DNA from: DASTFY01 sp963829955
GTDB lineage: Bacteria; Actinomycetota; Acidimicrobiia; Acidimicrobiales; Ilumatobacteraceae
Assembly: GCA_963829955.1 (NCBI GenBank)
Contig: CAWHKS010000015.1
Coordinates: 186,001-250,000 of the forward strand
Direction: 5' to 3'
DNA: 64,000 bases
The notes below the pieces were generated by a model. The model was not told where the DNA came from, made no database searches, and saw only the letters and a program-made list of their open reading frames with translations. Below, piece by piece: positions 34,403 through 43,213 of this stretch (its first letter is position 1; every line of letters begins with the position of its first letter). Made by a program: the position numbers and the translations under genes.

Positions 34403-34546
34403 GCGACCACCGGACGGTTGGGGGATGGGAGTCGAGGCCGGTCCGGCCCGACGGCCGTCCGAGACACGGTCCTCCAGGGTAGAGGACGGCGACCACCGTT
34501 CCACGCCGGATCGGGACGGTTCACACGCCGCTCCGTGGGCGCAACA

Positions 34547-35071
34547 ATGGCGAAGATGGTCGGCTTGGGCCGTACCCCTCCGCGGCGGCGCCTGTTCGTG
34601 GTGCTCGCCGCGTTGCTGCTGGCCGGATCAACCGTCGCCGCCTGCGGGCCGCCGGCGCCACGCGTCCACTTCGGCCCGGTACCTGTTCAGCTCTTCTCGT
34701 GGGAGATGGGCCGCAACCTCCGGGTGCACACGGGCATCGACCACGCGACCCTGGCCCAGGGCGGCGTCGGCTGGGACACCGAGAGCGCGGCACTGGACGA
34801 GCCAGGGCAGGTGGTGCTGTTCGGCCACCGGGTGTCCCATGGCGCACCGTTGCGCACGATCCATCTCCTCCGGCCCGGGCACGTCATCACGGTCGTAGGC
34901 GCCAACGGCCGCACCTACATGTACGCGGTGGTGGCGGTCCGCGTGACTGCACCCGACTGGGACCAGATCCTGGCGTGGACGCCATCCAACGACCGCGGGC
35001 TCACGATCGTCGCCTGCCATCCGCCGGGCTCGGTGCGCTACCGCATCGTCGTGCACGCGCAACTCATCTGA
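34547..35071 (+). CDS. class E/F-like sortase with lipoprotein-type signal
   Basis: This 174-residue sortase-fold protein has the catalytic His in VVLFGHRVSHG, Cys in GLTIVACHPPGS and Arg in VRYRIVVHAQ, which is the full triad. Before the domain there is a basic N-terminus and hydrophobic stretch ending STVAACGPPAP, which reads as a lipobox instead of the usual uncleaved anchor. Class E/F sortases join or anchor surface proteins in high-GC Gram-positives; no LPxTG- or LAxTG-type substrate gene is obvious next to it. ATG 34547 (or 34556) is the start. It is divergent from CarD. Confidence 0.85.
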   Translation: MAKMVGLGRTPPRRRLFVVLAALLLAGSTVAACGPPAPRVHFGPVPVQLFSWEMGRNLRVHTGIDHATLAQGGVGWDTESAALDEPGQVVLFGHRVSHGAPLRTIHLLRPGHVITVVGANGRTYMYAVVAVRVTAPDWDQILAWTPSNDRGLTIVACHPPGSVRYRIVVHAQLI

Positions 35072-35104
35072 GCCGGCGGTCGCGTGCCGGGACTCGGCGC
35101 ACGG

Positions 35105-35461
35105 TCAGCTCGCCACCCACTCCAGCGCGCGGTCGTATTCGCGGTTGCGGAACGTCCGCACGTCCCCCCGCAGCACCCAGCGCAGCACCCGGAGGCCGTT
35201 TCGGACCATGTCGTCGTCCGTCACCACCGCGCCCCGGTGGAACGCGGTGTGACGGATCTCGGACGTCAGCTCGCCCCACGCGCCCTCGCCGAAGCCGGTG
35301 AACTGCGGACCCAGGTACAGCAGCAGGCGCAACTCCTCCTGGGCGGCCTCCAGGCGATCGAGCTCGGGCTCGATGACGGTCGTGTAGTCGTCCACGCTGA
35401 ACGAGCCCACCGCCTGCAGGCCGAAGACGCCGTCGGGCAGGTCGCTGATGGGCTCGATCAC
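35105..35461 (-). CDS. SpoIIAA-like (STAS-type) protein
   Basis: This 118-residue single-domain protein matches the SpoIIAA-like family: MIEPISDLPDGVFGLQAVGSFSVDDYTTVIEPELDRL, LRLLLYLGPQFTGFGEGAWGEL and VAVVTDDDMV-like core (AFHRGAVVTDDDMVRNGLRVL), ending VRTFRNREYDRALEWVAS. Related proteins bind lipids or membranes, but the role is not established. It is convergent with the sortase gene. Confidence 0.85.
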   Translation of the reverse strand: MIEPISDLPDGVFGLQAVGSFSVDDYTTVIEPELDRLEAAQEELRLLLYLGPQFTGFGEGAWGELTSEIRHTAFHRGAVVTDDDMVRNGLRVLRWVLRGDVRTFRNREYDRALEWVAS

Positions 35462-35541
35462 GGCGGCGAGGGTAGACGGAAGGGCTGATCCCGGCGGCGG
35501 CGCCGGAACGCGGGCGAGCTGAAGCCATCTACGCTGCTGCC

Positions 35542-36594
35542 GTGAGCCGGTTCGCGGGAGCGAGCCTCGTCACGGCGGCTTTGTCGGTGTCCGTCACCGT
35601 CATGGTCTTGCCTGCCGACAGGGCCTCGGCTGCGGGGGCGCCGAAGCCGGCACTCGTCGGGCTGCTCGACCGCCAAGGCGTGATCGACGACCAGTGGGCT
35701 GGCATCATCCGCGGCGTCGTCGTACAGGTCGACTGGGCGGTGCTGCAACCCACGCCGGATGGTCCGGTCGTGTCCCCCAACCCGATCGACAACGCGCTGA
35801 CCGCAGTCCGCTCCTACAACGGGCGGCACCCGAAGACACCTCTCGGCATCAAGTTGCGCGTGATGGCAGGACGCGGGGCGCCGCAATGGCTCAAGGACCG
35901 AGTCGGCTCCCAGTTCGTCCAGAGTCCGGTCGACCAGGCCAATGGCACCGTGCCGTTCTGGTGGCGGCCCGAGGTCGATACCGCGTACCGCTCGCTCCAC
36001 GCGCAGCTCGCCGCCCGCTACGACAGCGTGGCGGAGATCCGCGAGGTCCAGATCAGCCGTTGCACCGTGCTCTACGAGGAACCGTTCATGCGCATCACTG
36101 GCGATACCGCGGCGCTGGCTGCGTTCCGAGCGAACGGACTCACCCGCGCCGTGGACGAGGCCTGCCTGAAGCAGCAGGTGCAGGCCCACAAGGTCTGGGC
36201 CCGGACGCGCTCGGTGCTGGCGCTCAACCCGTACCAGGACCCGGCGACGGCTCCCAAGACCGACGTGGCGTTCACGAACACCATGGCCAAGCAGTGCCGC
36301 AACGTGCTCGGCACGCGCTGCATCATCGAGAACCACTCGATTCGCCAGACCAACACCGCCGACGACGAAAAGCTGTACACGAAGATGGTGGCGCTCGGCC
36401 GCCCGATGGCGATGCAGACCAACCGTCCGGACGTGCTCGGTGATCTTGGGGTGGTGCTGCGGCGTTGCGTGAGCATGGGCGCCGAGGCCATCGAGCTTCC
36501 ATGGACCTACCGGCCGATGGGCCCGACCGCCTTCATGGCCGCGTACAGCGATGTGGTCGCTGCACTCGATCCCGCCGTGGTGCAGGTTCCGTAG
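35542..36594 (+). CDS. secreted protein with glycosidase-like (TIM-barrel) features
   Basis: This 350-residue protein has a signal peptide (FAGASLVTAALSVSVTVMVLPADRASA). The mature part reads like a TIM barrel: VVVQVDWAVLQPTPDGPVVSPNPIDNALTAVRSYN, PLGIKLRVMAGRGAPQWLKDRVG, VPFWWRPEVDTAYRSLHAQLAARYDSV, and AMQTNRPDVLGDLGVVLRRCVSMGAEAIELPW. These resemble beta-galactosidase-type barrels, but I cannot assign catalytic Glu residues with certainty. I do not recognise a named family. Confidence 0.75.
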   Translation: MSRFAGASLVTAALSVSVTVMVLPADRASAAGAPKPALVGLLDRQGVIDDQWAGIIRGVVVQVDWAVLQPTPDGPVVSPNPIDNALTAVRSYNGRHPKTPLGIKLRVMAGRGAPQWLKDRVGSQFVQSPVDQANGTVPFWWRPEVDTAYRSLHAQLAARYDSVAEIREVQISRCTVLYEEPFMRITGDTAALAAFRANGLTRAVDEACLKQQVQAHKVWARTRSVLALNPYQDPATAPKTDVAFTNTMAKQCRNVLGTRCIIENHSIRQTNTADDEKLYTKMVALGRPMAMQTNRPDVLGDLGVVLRRCVSMGAEAIELPWTYRPMGPTAFMAAYSDVVAALDPAVVQVP

Positions 36595-36628
36595 AGCTGA
36601 TCGCGGGTCGAGCGACGTGGGCGGTCCC

Positions 36629-37969
36629 TCAGCCCACGGTCCAGGCGGTCAGCGGCATCCGCGGGAACAGGACCTCACCGAGCAGCCCGCCACGGTCGCT
36701 GCCGACCGCGCAGTCGGCGTACCCGTCGGCGACCTCGGGGAGCGATCGGTTGCCGAGGAGCAGGTGCAGGAACGCCTCGTGCGGCATCTGCAGGTCGGAG
36801 GGGACCTCGTCATCGGTCGGGGGCACGCGTTCGACGCCGACCAGGCGTCCGGCGTCGAAGCGGACCTCGAGCCGCTCGGTGAACAGGTCGATCGTCAGGT
36901 TCCCGCACACGCCGATCGCCGGCGATGCCTCCACGCGCGCGTCGAGCGTCGGGGCCACCGTCCGCAGGAACTCGGGCAGGTCGGGCACCCGCACGTACAG
37001 GCCGAACGGGCTGCTGATCGGTCGCTCGAGGTGGGTGGACACGCAGCGGCGGGCCGGATGACCGTCCGGCATCAGCAGGGTGATGCCGGTGGCGGGTCCG
37101 TCCGGATGGTCCGCGCCCCACGTCGCTACGTGGGCCAGCACGGCGGCGGTCGGCTCCAACCAGCTGCGGCCGGCGACCAACTCGACGATCCAGAGATTGA
37201 CGCGGCCCTGTCGCACGCGCGACGAGTGGACCACGCAGCCGATCGGCTCGGCCGCGCCGTCGGGCGCGCCGGGCGGAGACTGCTCGAGCACCAGAATGCG
37301 GCCAGTAGGGAGTGCGCCGGGGCGGCGCGTCACCTCGTACGTCATCCCGCCGACGCCGCGCAGGCAGCACAGCCATGGCCGTGCGGCCGCCGCTTCGTCG
37401 AGCCGGGCCAGGAACGGGATGTCGGCCTCGACCGCCGGACGCAGGCTGAACCCGGCCGGCGGCTCGGGCCGGGCCTTTCCCCAGCGCCAGACGGGGGACG
37501 GGGGGAGGTCGAGCGCGTAGGAGTACCCGAACTGCCGGTAGTACCAGGGGATGCCGCCGATGATCTGCCACTGCTGACGGAGCTGGGCACTGCGGGCGTG
37601 GATGACCTCGAACTGCGCCCTGACCAGTCCCCGCCGCCGGTAGTCCGGATGGGTGCCGACGAGCTCGGGCTGACCGACCGACGTCGGCACGCCCGCGTAG
37701 GACCAGGTCTGTGGGATGAGGCACAGGCTCGAGACCAGCTGGCCGGAGGCGGTGTCCTCGACGACGACGATGTCGTCCTCGGCCCGGAAGCCGGGCGGCG
37801 GGATCTCGAACAGCTCGAGGGTCCACTCCGCGATCGCGTCGCCCGGGATCGAGTCGTCGGCGTGGACGGATGCGTTGAACTCGGCCAGCTCGGCGGCGTC
37901 GCCCGGTTGCGCCGTGCGCAGGATCAGGCCAGCGCCACCAGGACCAGGGAGCGGCCGGGGATCGATCAT
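36629..37969 (-). CDS. Eis-like GNAT N-acetyltransferase with SCP2-like C-terminal domain
   Basis: This 446-residue protein has an N-terminal GNAT domain (LRTAQPGDAAELAEFNASVH, VGQPELVGTHPDYRRRGLVRAQFEVIHARSAQ with the RRRG acetyl-CoA loop, YYRQFGYSYALDLPP). A second degenerate GNAT domain follows, and then a sterol-carrier-like C-terminal domain (GNLTIDLFTERLEVRFDAGRLVGVERV). The layout matches the Eis/EF_1021 group, in which some members acetylate aminoglycosides or peptides at several amines. The substrate is unknown here. Confidence 0.85.
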   Translation of the reverse strand: MIDPRPLPGPGGAGLILRTAQPGDAAELAEFNASVHADDSIPGDAIAEWTLELFEIPPPGFRAEDDIVVVEDTASGQLVSSLCLIPQTWSYAGVPTSVGQPELVGTHPDYRRRGLVRAQFEVIHARSAQLRQQWQIIGGIPWYYRQFGYSYALDLPPSPVWRWGKARPEPPAGFSLRPAVEADIPFLARLDEAAAARPWLCCLRGVGGMTYEVTRRPGALPTGRILVLEQSPPGAPDGAAEPIGCVVHSSRVRQGRVNLWIVELVAGRSWLEPTAAVLAHVATWGADHPDGPATGITLLMPDGHPARRCVSTHLERPISSPFGLYVRVPDLPEFLRTVAPTLDARVEASPAIGVCGNLTIDLFTERLEVRFDAGRLVGVERVPPTDDEVPSDLQMPHEAFLHLLLGNRSLPEVADGYADCAVGSDRGGLLGEVLFPRMPLTAWTVG

Positions 37970-38038
37970 CCGGGCAGTTCATCGCGCCGGGCGGCGCCGC
38001 GCCATCGGATTGCCGCTTCCGACCGCGTCACGCGCTCC

Positions 38039-39220
38039 TCAGGGCGGGGGCGCGGGCGCGAGAGCCTGCCGCAGCGCGGTAACCCGCTCGGCGGCCTGGC
38101 GGGCGCGTTCGACCGGCAACCGCCCGTCGGCGATCGCCTGCACGAGCGCCTGGTGCAGCTCGAGGCAGCGTCCGGGGCCTTCGGTGATGAGGAGGTCGAC
38201 ACCGGCCACCGCGGCAGCCACCGCGACCTCGGCCGGGCCGCCCACGACGGTGAGGCCACTGGCGTCGAGCGCGTCCGACACCGTTACCCCGCGGAAGCCC
38301 AGCTCGCCCCGCAGCACGCCCTCGACGATGGCTGGCGATGTCACGGCGACATCAGGCGCGAGCGCGGGATAGGTCGCACTCGACACCATGACCAGCTCCG
38401 CGCCGGCGGCTACGCCGGACCGGAAAGGGGCCAGATCGATGCCGCGGAGCTCGTCCGCGGAGAGGGTGACCGCTCCTTCGGCATGGTCCGTGTTGGCCGA
38501 CGCCGCCCCCAACCCGGGGAAGTGCTTGAGGGTGGCGGCGACCGCGCCGGCGCGCAGGCCGGACACGAACGCCGAGACAGCGCCCGAGACGACGGCAGGA
38601 TCGCCACCGAAGGACCGACGGGATCGCGCCTCGAACGTGTCCGGGCGAGCGACGTCGGCGACGGGAGCGAGGTCCGTGTTGACGCCCCAACGACGCAGGA
38701 GATCCGCCGTCGCCCGTCCCTCGGCCTCGATGGCCGGCGGCGGCAGCAGACCCATGCCGGCCGCCGAGTCGCTGGGCGGCCCCGGGATCCGGGCGACGAT
38801 GCCGCCTTCCTGGTCGGTGGCGACGATGGCCGCCATCGGGGACGGGGAGGCCTGTGCCGCAGCCTGGACCGCGGCGGCGTTGCCCACGGCCTGCATCTCG
38901 GACGGCAAGTTGCGCCGGTACAGCAGGACCCCGGCCGCCAGTCCGGCCTGCACCCGCTCCAACACCCAGGCCGGGACCGCCGGCTCGGCGAACGAACAGA
39001 GGACCATCGACCCCGCCAGCCGCTCGGGCGTCACGGGAGCAACCGTCGTCGGGGGCGTCGTCGGCTGGGTGGTCGGAGTGGTCGTGGGTGCCGCCGTCGG
39101 AGCAGGTGAGGTCGGCGCTGCGCTCGTGGCGGCGTCGGCCGACGCCGGGCCGACCGTGCCCGTGCGCCCGCCGTCCGATCCCGCGCAACCGGTCACCAGG
39201 ATGGCCAGCGCGGCGAGCAA
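38039..39220 (-). CDS. glycoside hydrolase family 3 lipoprotein (beta-N-acetylhexosaminidase-like)
   Basis: The catalytic part matches NagZ-type GH3 enzymes: AAIVATDQEGGIVARIPG, GVNTDLAPVADVARPDTFEARSRRSFG, AATLKHFPGLGAASANTDHAEG (the KHFPG-H loop with catalytic His) and GFRGVTVSDALDASGLTV with the nucleophile Asp. A lipobox (LAILVTGCAGSDGG) and a long Thr/Pro linker precede it. Such enzymes trim N-acetylglucosamine from muropeptides. The start is uncertain: TTG 39220 gives too short a signal peptide, and no ATG/GTG/TTG lies just upstream in frame although a basic segment suited to a signal peptide is there. An N-terminal frame error is possible. Confidence 0.82.
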   Translation of the reverse strand: MLAALAILVTGCAGSDGGRTGTVGPASADAATSAAPTSPAPTAAPTTTPTTQPTTPPTTVAPVTPERLAGSMVLCSFAEPAVPAWVLERVQAGLAAGVLLYRRNLPSEMQAVGNAAAVQAAAQASPSPMAAIVATDQEGGIVARIPGPPSDSAAGMGLLPPPAIEAEGRATADLLRRWGVNTDLAPVADVARPDTFEARSRRSFGGDPAVVSGAVSAFVSGLRAGAVAATLKHFPGLGAASANTDHAEGAVTLSADELRGIDLAPFRSGVAAGAELVMVSSATYPALAPDVAVTSPAIVEGVLRGELGFRGVTVSDALDASGLTVVGGPAEVAVAAAVAGVDLLITEGPGRCLELHQALVQAIADGRLPVERARQAAERVTALRQALAPAPPP

Positions 39221-39313
39221 CCGTCCCGCGGTGTGAGCACGGCCGTGTTGTCGTGAAGCGCGTACGGCGGCGGAGCGTAACCCCGCGCCCTGCGGAGCGC
39301 GAGGCTTCCACCC

Positions 39314-39736
39314 ATGGAACAGCGTCTCTCCCTCGTCACCCTCGGTGTGCGCGATCTGGCCCGCGCCCGCGCCTTCTACGAGGCGCTGGGCTGGTCGGGT
39401 GAGTCCCCGCCCTCCGGCGAGGTCGTGTTCTTCCAGGCCGGCGGGATGATCGTGGCGCTGTGGGGCCGCGAGGAGCTGGCCACCGACAGCACGGTCGAGG
39501 ACGGCGGCGGCTGGGGCGGCGTGACCCTCGCCTACAACGTCGCCTCGCCGACCGAGGTCGACGCGGTGCTGCAGGAAGCGGCGGCCGCCGGCGCGACCAT
39601 CGGGCGGCCGGGTGCGGCGACGTTCTGGGGCGGCTACTCCGGGGTGTTCATCGATCCCGAAGGTCATCCGTGGGAGGTCGCCCACAACCCGTTCTGGGCC
39701 CTGGCCGCGGACGGGTCGATTCGGCTTCGGGAGTAG
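39314..39736 (+). CDS. VOC family protein
   Basis: This 140-residue glyoxalase/dioxygenase-superfamily domain has LSLVTLGVRDLARARAFYEALGW, VVFFQAGGMIVALWGREELA, GVTLAYNVASPTEVDAVLQEAAAAGA and GVFIDPEGHPWEVAHNPFW with the terminal Glu ligand. The substrate is unknown. It is divergent from the GH3 gene and 119 bp upstream of the TIR gene. Confidence 0.9.
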   Translation: MEQRLSLVTLGVRDLARARAFYEALGWSGESPPSGEVVFFQAGGMIVALWGREELATDSTVEDGGGWGGVTLAYNVASPTEVDAVLQEAAAAGATIGRPGAATFWGGYSGVFIDPEGHPWEVAHNPFWALAADGSIRLRE

Positions 39737-39855
39737 GGCCGGAGACCGGCATCGTTCCGGACGGAACGGACGACGGATCCGCCCGGGACGTGCTCGTTTC
39801 GTGCTATCCAACGTCCACCGCGCGGCATGACCGACGGGAGAAGCAGGGGGGACCA

Positions 39856-40728
39856 GTGCCTCGATTGTCCGACGAGCGCTTTCATATCTTCGTCAGCCAC
39901 AAGCACGAGAACCACACGCTGGCAGTGGCGTTCCAGCAGGCCCTCGAAGGCCTCTCCCCGACGATCGAGTGCTTCGTGTCCGGGGCGAACCTGTCAGCAG
40001 GCAGCGACTGGAACCGGGAGATCCGCCACCGGCTGGCCGAGAGCCACATGCTCGTGCTGCTCTTCACGCGGCCCACCGCGTCGTGGGACTGGTGCCTGTT
40101 CGAGACCGGGCTCTTCACGCGCAACGACCTCGACGACATCTCGGCCGTCGTTTGCATCTGCGACCCTTCGTCCTCCACGCCGAGCCCGCTGGCCAACCTC
40201 CAGGCCGTCCCGGCCCAGGTCGAGGCCGTCGAGCGCTTCCTCGGCGAGCTGTGCCGCTCGACCTGGCGGGTGTCGGACGACTGGCGGGTCGGCGCCATCG
40301 CCCCCCGTATACGCCAGCCGCAGCTCAACAAGGCCGCCACCAAGATCGTCGAGGCGTTCCCGGACAGCACCGTGACCGAGGGGTCCTACCACCCCTGCCA
40401 TCGGGTCGTGCTCGACGTCCGGGGTGTTGAAGGCGTCGAGTCCGGCATCCCCGACGGGGCGCGCGTCGTCGAAGGCCCGGGTGGCACGACGGAGTTCACC
40501 CTCTCGCTGTTCAACCAGGCCATCGGCCGCCGGACCCACACGTGGGGCGATCTGCTCGACGCCGTCGACGGGCGGGAGTCGGCCTGGCGGGCCCAGCTCG
40601 ACCGGCGCTACGTCCTGGCCCTCAAGGAGGAGCTGTTCACCCCGATCACCGCCACGCTGCGGGCGTGGAACCAGGGCCGGCGGCGGCAGACGGTCGCTGA
40701 AGCCGGTGCTCTACCGCATCCTGCGTGA
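39856..40728 (+). CDS. TIR-domain protein (N-terminal part)
   Basis: GTG 39856 follows an excellent AGGGGGG ribosome-binding site. The N-terminus is a bacterial TIR domain: FHIFVSHKHENHTLAVAFQQAL, the BB-loop-like FVSGANLSAGSDWNREIRHRL, MLVLLFTRPTASWDWCLFETGLF. The Glu in WCLFE (about residue 83) matches the catalytic position of NADase TIRs. Residues 140-275 are an unrecognised region. The reading ends in AEAGALPHPA, whereas one frame over the sequence continues smoothly (LKPVLYRILREPSVDRR) from about 40691. One extra G may split a single protein of about 458 residues. TIR proteins often act in antiphage defence, but no other defence gene is adjacent. Confidence 0.82.
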   Translation: MPRLSDERFHIFVSHKHENHTLAVAFQQALEGLSPTIECFVSGANLSAGSDWNREIRHRLAESHMLVLLFTRPTASWDWCLFETGLFTRNDLDDISAVVCICDPSSSTPSPLANLQAVPAQVEAVERFLGELCRSTWRVSDDWRVGAIAPRIRQPQLNKAATKIVEAFPDSTVTEGSYHPCHRVVLDVRGVEGVESGIPDGARVVEGPGGTTEFTLSLFNQAIGRRTHTWGDLLDAVDGRESAWRAQLDRRYVLALKEELFTPITATLRAWNQGRRRQTVAEAGALPHPA

Positions 40729-41233
40729 GCCCTCCGTGGACCGCCGGCGGCAGCCCGGCGCGGCGGATCCCGAGCCGCGCGGCCGTCCGGCCGAGATCAC
40801 GGTGCTGTTCGATCCCCAGGCCACGACGGCCCGCATCGGTGGACCGGAACTGACGCTCGTCCGCATCAACGCCCGTTTCCAGGTGGAGGTGATCGAGGAG
40901 TTCGCAGGATCCGTGCGGGCCCGCGCCCGTGAGGGACTTCCGGTGCTCGAGGACATCCGCGAGGCGCTCGCCCTCGTGTACGACGAGGCCAACACCTATG
41001 GCGTGTTCAACCAGGCCGAGCTCCGCCGCGTCTACGGCGCGGACTACGAGGAGCGTGGTGTCGACGCCATGGGCGCGCAATGGGAGGCGACCCTTCGCGA
41101 GCTGGACGCTGCCATCACCGATCAGGACGTCGATGCCGTCGAAGCGCAACTGGCCGTCCTGGCCGAGCTGAACCGTTCGTTCTCCATCCTCTCCACGGAG
41201 CGCTACCTGCAGTCGCTCAAGGACGGCCACTGA
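40706..41233 (+). CDS. probable C-terminal part of the TIR protein, or overlapping downstream ORF
   Basis: The 175-residue reading from GTG 40706 encodes a soluble domain (AEITVLFDPQATTARIGGPE, FQVEVIEEFAGSVRARAREG, DEANTYGVFNQAELRRVYG, QLAVLAELNRSFSILSTERYLQSL). The open frame continues upstream of 40706, and there is no ribosome-binding site, so it more likely represents the frame-shifted end of the TIR protein than a separate gene. The opposite is possible, since overlapping genes are common in this window. I do not recognise the domain. The YkgJ-like gene starts 5 bp downstream. Confidence 0.65.
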   Translation: MLYRILREPSVDRRRQPGAADPEPRGRPAEITVLFDPQATTARIGGPELTLVRINARFQVEVIEEFAGSVRARAREGLPVLEDIREALALVYDEANTYGVFNQAELRRVYGADYEERGVDAMGAQWEATLRELDAAITDQDVDAVEAQLAVLAELNRSFSILSTERYLQSLKDGH

Positions 41234-41238
41234 CGGCG

Positions 41239-41889
41239 GTGGAGCGAACAGAGACCACGACACCGGCCGGCGAGCTCTCGTCGTGGCTGGCATCGATGGT
41301 CCAGGCCCTTCGAACGGGCGGGAGCTCGGACGTGCCGTGCGACGGGTGCACGGCCTGCTGCCGGTCCTCCCAGTTCGTCCACATCGAGCCCGACGAGCTC
41401 GACACGCTGGCCCACGTGCCCGACGAGCTCCTGTTCCCGGCGCCCGGGCGGCCCCGCGGCCACGTCGTGCTCGGCTACGACGAACGGGGGCATTGCCCGA
41501 TGCTGGTCGAGGACGGGTGCTCGATCTACGCCCACCGTCCGCGGGCCTGCCGGACGTACGACTGCCGGGTCTTCCCCGCCAGCGGGGTGACACCGGACAA
41601 GCCGCTCGTCGCCGAGCGGGCAGCACGATGGGTCTTCAGCCATCACGACGACGAGGCGAGGGCCGAGCACGAAGCGGTCCGCGCCGCCGCTCGCTTCGTC
41701 GGCGATCATCCCGAGGCGGTGTCCGGCTCCGCACCCGTCCCGAGCACCCAGCGGGCGGTGCTGGCCGTCGAGCTGCACGCCCTGTTCGTGGCGCCGGACC
41801 GTCCACCGGAGCCGGACGAAGTGCGGGTCGAGCTGGGACGGCGCCGCGGCTACGACGACGACTGCAGCGACGGCGGTGCCGGAGCCTGA
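41239..41889 (+). CDS. YkgJ family cysteine-cluster protein
   Basis: This 216-residue protein has the CxxCxxCC-type cluster VPCDGCTACCRSSQFVHIEPDEL, then CPMLVEDGCSIYAHRPRACRTYDCRVFPASG, the YkgJ/UPF0153 pattern thought to bind zinc or an Fe-S cluster. The function is unknown. GTG 41239 starts 5 bp after the TIR C-terminal frame. Its 3' end overlaps the convergent amidase gene by 40 bp. Confidence 0.88.
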   Translation: MERTETTTPAGELSSWLASMVQALRTGGSSDVPCDGCTACCRSSQFVHIEPDELDTLAHVPDELLFPAPGRPRGHVVLGYDERGHCPMLVEDGCSIYAHRPRACRTYDCRVFPASGVTPDKPLVAERAARWVFSHHDDEARAEHEAVRAAARFVGDHPEAVSGSAPVPSTQRAVLAVELHALFVAPDRPPEPDEVRVELGRRRGYDDDCSDGGAGA

Positions 41890-42581
41890 GCCCGCAGCGC
41901 CGCCACCCGCATGGGGATCTCCGCGGCCAGCATGCGGTAGACGACGTCACCCGGGCAGTACGTGAACGACATGTCCCGATGGCCGGAGATGGGGCGGGCC
42001 GTGACCGTGGCGCCCGCGGGCCAACGCTCGGACCCCCGCGACGTGAAGGTGACGGGCGCGGCGGGGTCGACGTTCAGGTCATGTCGATCGGCCAGGAAGG
42101 CGAGAAGGTCGACGAGCGCGCCCGTCATCTCCGCCGTCGGCGCCTGGACCGTGAAGTCACCGAGGAGGCACACGAGCTGCGCGAAGCCCTGGCTGCCTCC
42201 GGTGGCGTCGGCCATCACAGGCCCGGCCAGGCTGCCGCTGCGGCCCTCCCACACGCCGCCGAACCGGTCGACGAAGAAGTTGTAGGACACGTCCGGCCAT
42301 CGTTTGGCCGAACCCGTCTGGTACAGGAACGCGCTCCGGAGGAGGCCGGGCACGTCACCCGGCGCGTAGCTGTTCGGCATGGCGCCGTGGTGCACGAGCA
42401 GGAAGCGGACTTCCTCCGGGTACAGCGGTCCCCGGGGGGCGAGGTCGGCGCCCCAGGACGTGCGCGGATGGATCAGGAGCCGACCGACATCGACCGGTGG
42501 TGCGCAGCCCATCGTCGTGCGCAGCGATGCGGCGAGGAGTCCGGCCGCCGTGCCGACGAGCAGCTGCCGCCGGGTGCACAT
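41850..42581 (-). CDS. secreted N-acetylmuramoyl-L-alanine amidase / PGRP-like protein
   Basis: This 243-residue protein starts with an RR-type signal (CTRRQLLVGTAAGLLAASL), so Tat export is possible. The amidase_2 domain begins IHPRTSWGADLAPRGPLYPEEVRFLLVHHGA (zinc His), continues YNFFVDRFGGVWEGRSGSLAGPV and LVCLLGDFTVQAPT, and ends ISGHRDMSFTYCPGDVVYRML with the second His and the Cys/Asp ligand region. This is the PGRP/amidase layout of peptidoglycan hydrolases. It overlaps the YkgJ-like gene tail to tail. Confidence 0.9.
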   Translation of the reverse strand: MCTRRQLLVGTAAGLLAASLRTTMGCAPPVDVGRLLIHPRTSWGADLAPRGPLYPEEVRFLLVHHGAMPNSYAPGDVPGLLRSAFLYQTGSAKRWPDVSYNFFVDRFGGVWEGRSGSLAGPVMADATGGSQGFAQLVCLLGDFTVQAPTAEMTGALVDLLAFLADRHDLNVDPAAPVTFTSRGSERWPAGATVTARPISGHRDMSFTYCPGDVVYRMLAAEIPMRVAALRAQAPAPPSLQSSS

Positions 42582-42661
42582 GGCGCCAGGATCGCGCCGA
42601 CCACCTGGCGGCCGGCGGATGCCGCCGTTTTCACGCCGCCCGAACGGGGTACCACCGCCGG

Positions 42662-43213
42662 ATGGAACAAGAAGACCAGGGCGAGCGCATCAACCGGGAG
42701 CTCATCGAACTGCTGAACGAGCTCCGGGTGGCCCTGCCCGGCGCGCAGGTCCTGCTCGCGTTCCTGCTCACACTTCCGTTCACGCAGCGCTTCGACCAGC
42801 TCGATGCCGCTGACCGCCGCATCTACATGTTCGCGGTCATCGCTGCCGCGCTCGGGTCACTCCTGCTCATCGCGCCGTCCGCCCACCACCGCGTGCGCTT
42901 CCGCCAGCGGGCGAAGGAGGACATCATCCGCACGGCCAACATCTGCGCCATCGCCGGCATGGGTCTCCTCGCTTTGGCGGTCGGCGCCGGTGTCTACCTG
43001 GTGGCCAACGTCGTGTACGGCTCGCCGTTCTCCGGCATCGTCGGAGGCGCGCTCGTGGGCGCGACGGCTCTACTGTGGTTCGCGGTGCCGCTGCTGTTCT
43101 CCCGTGACGACCGACAGGACGCGGACGCGCCCGGTCCGCCACGGCCGGGCGGACGGGCAACGGGCGAGCCGGAGCAGCGGCTCGAGGTCGACGGCCAGCG
43201 GAGCACCCGCTGA
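42662..43213 (+). CDS. DUF6328 family membrane protein
   Basis: This 183-residue protein has four hydrophobic helices. It starts INRELIELLNELRVALPGAQVLLAFLLTLPFTQRFDQL, then RIYMFAVIAAALGSLLLIAPSAHHRVRFRQRAKEDIIRTANICAIAGMG, and a polar C-tail. I recognise it as DUF6328, common in actinobacteria and of unknown function. ATG 42662. Its stop (TGA at 43211) overlaps a CTG that is in frame with the Rieske protein. Confidence 0.85.
   Translation: MEQEDQGERINRELIELLNELRVALPGAQVLLAFLLTLPFTQRFDQLDAADRRIYMFAVIAAALGSLLLIAPSAHHRVRFRQRAKEDIIRTANICAIAGMGLLALAVGAGVYLVANVVYGSPFSGIVGGALVGATALLWFAVPLLFSRDDRQDADAPGPPRPGGRATGEPEQRLEVDGQRSTR

Noticed and set aside
39856..41889. TIR plus YkgJ-like genes as a two-gene antiphage system
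   Set aside because: YkgJ proteins are common in unrelated contexts, and the only link here is a 5-bp gap; the TIR protein alone is kept as the candidate.
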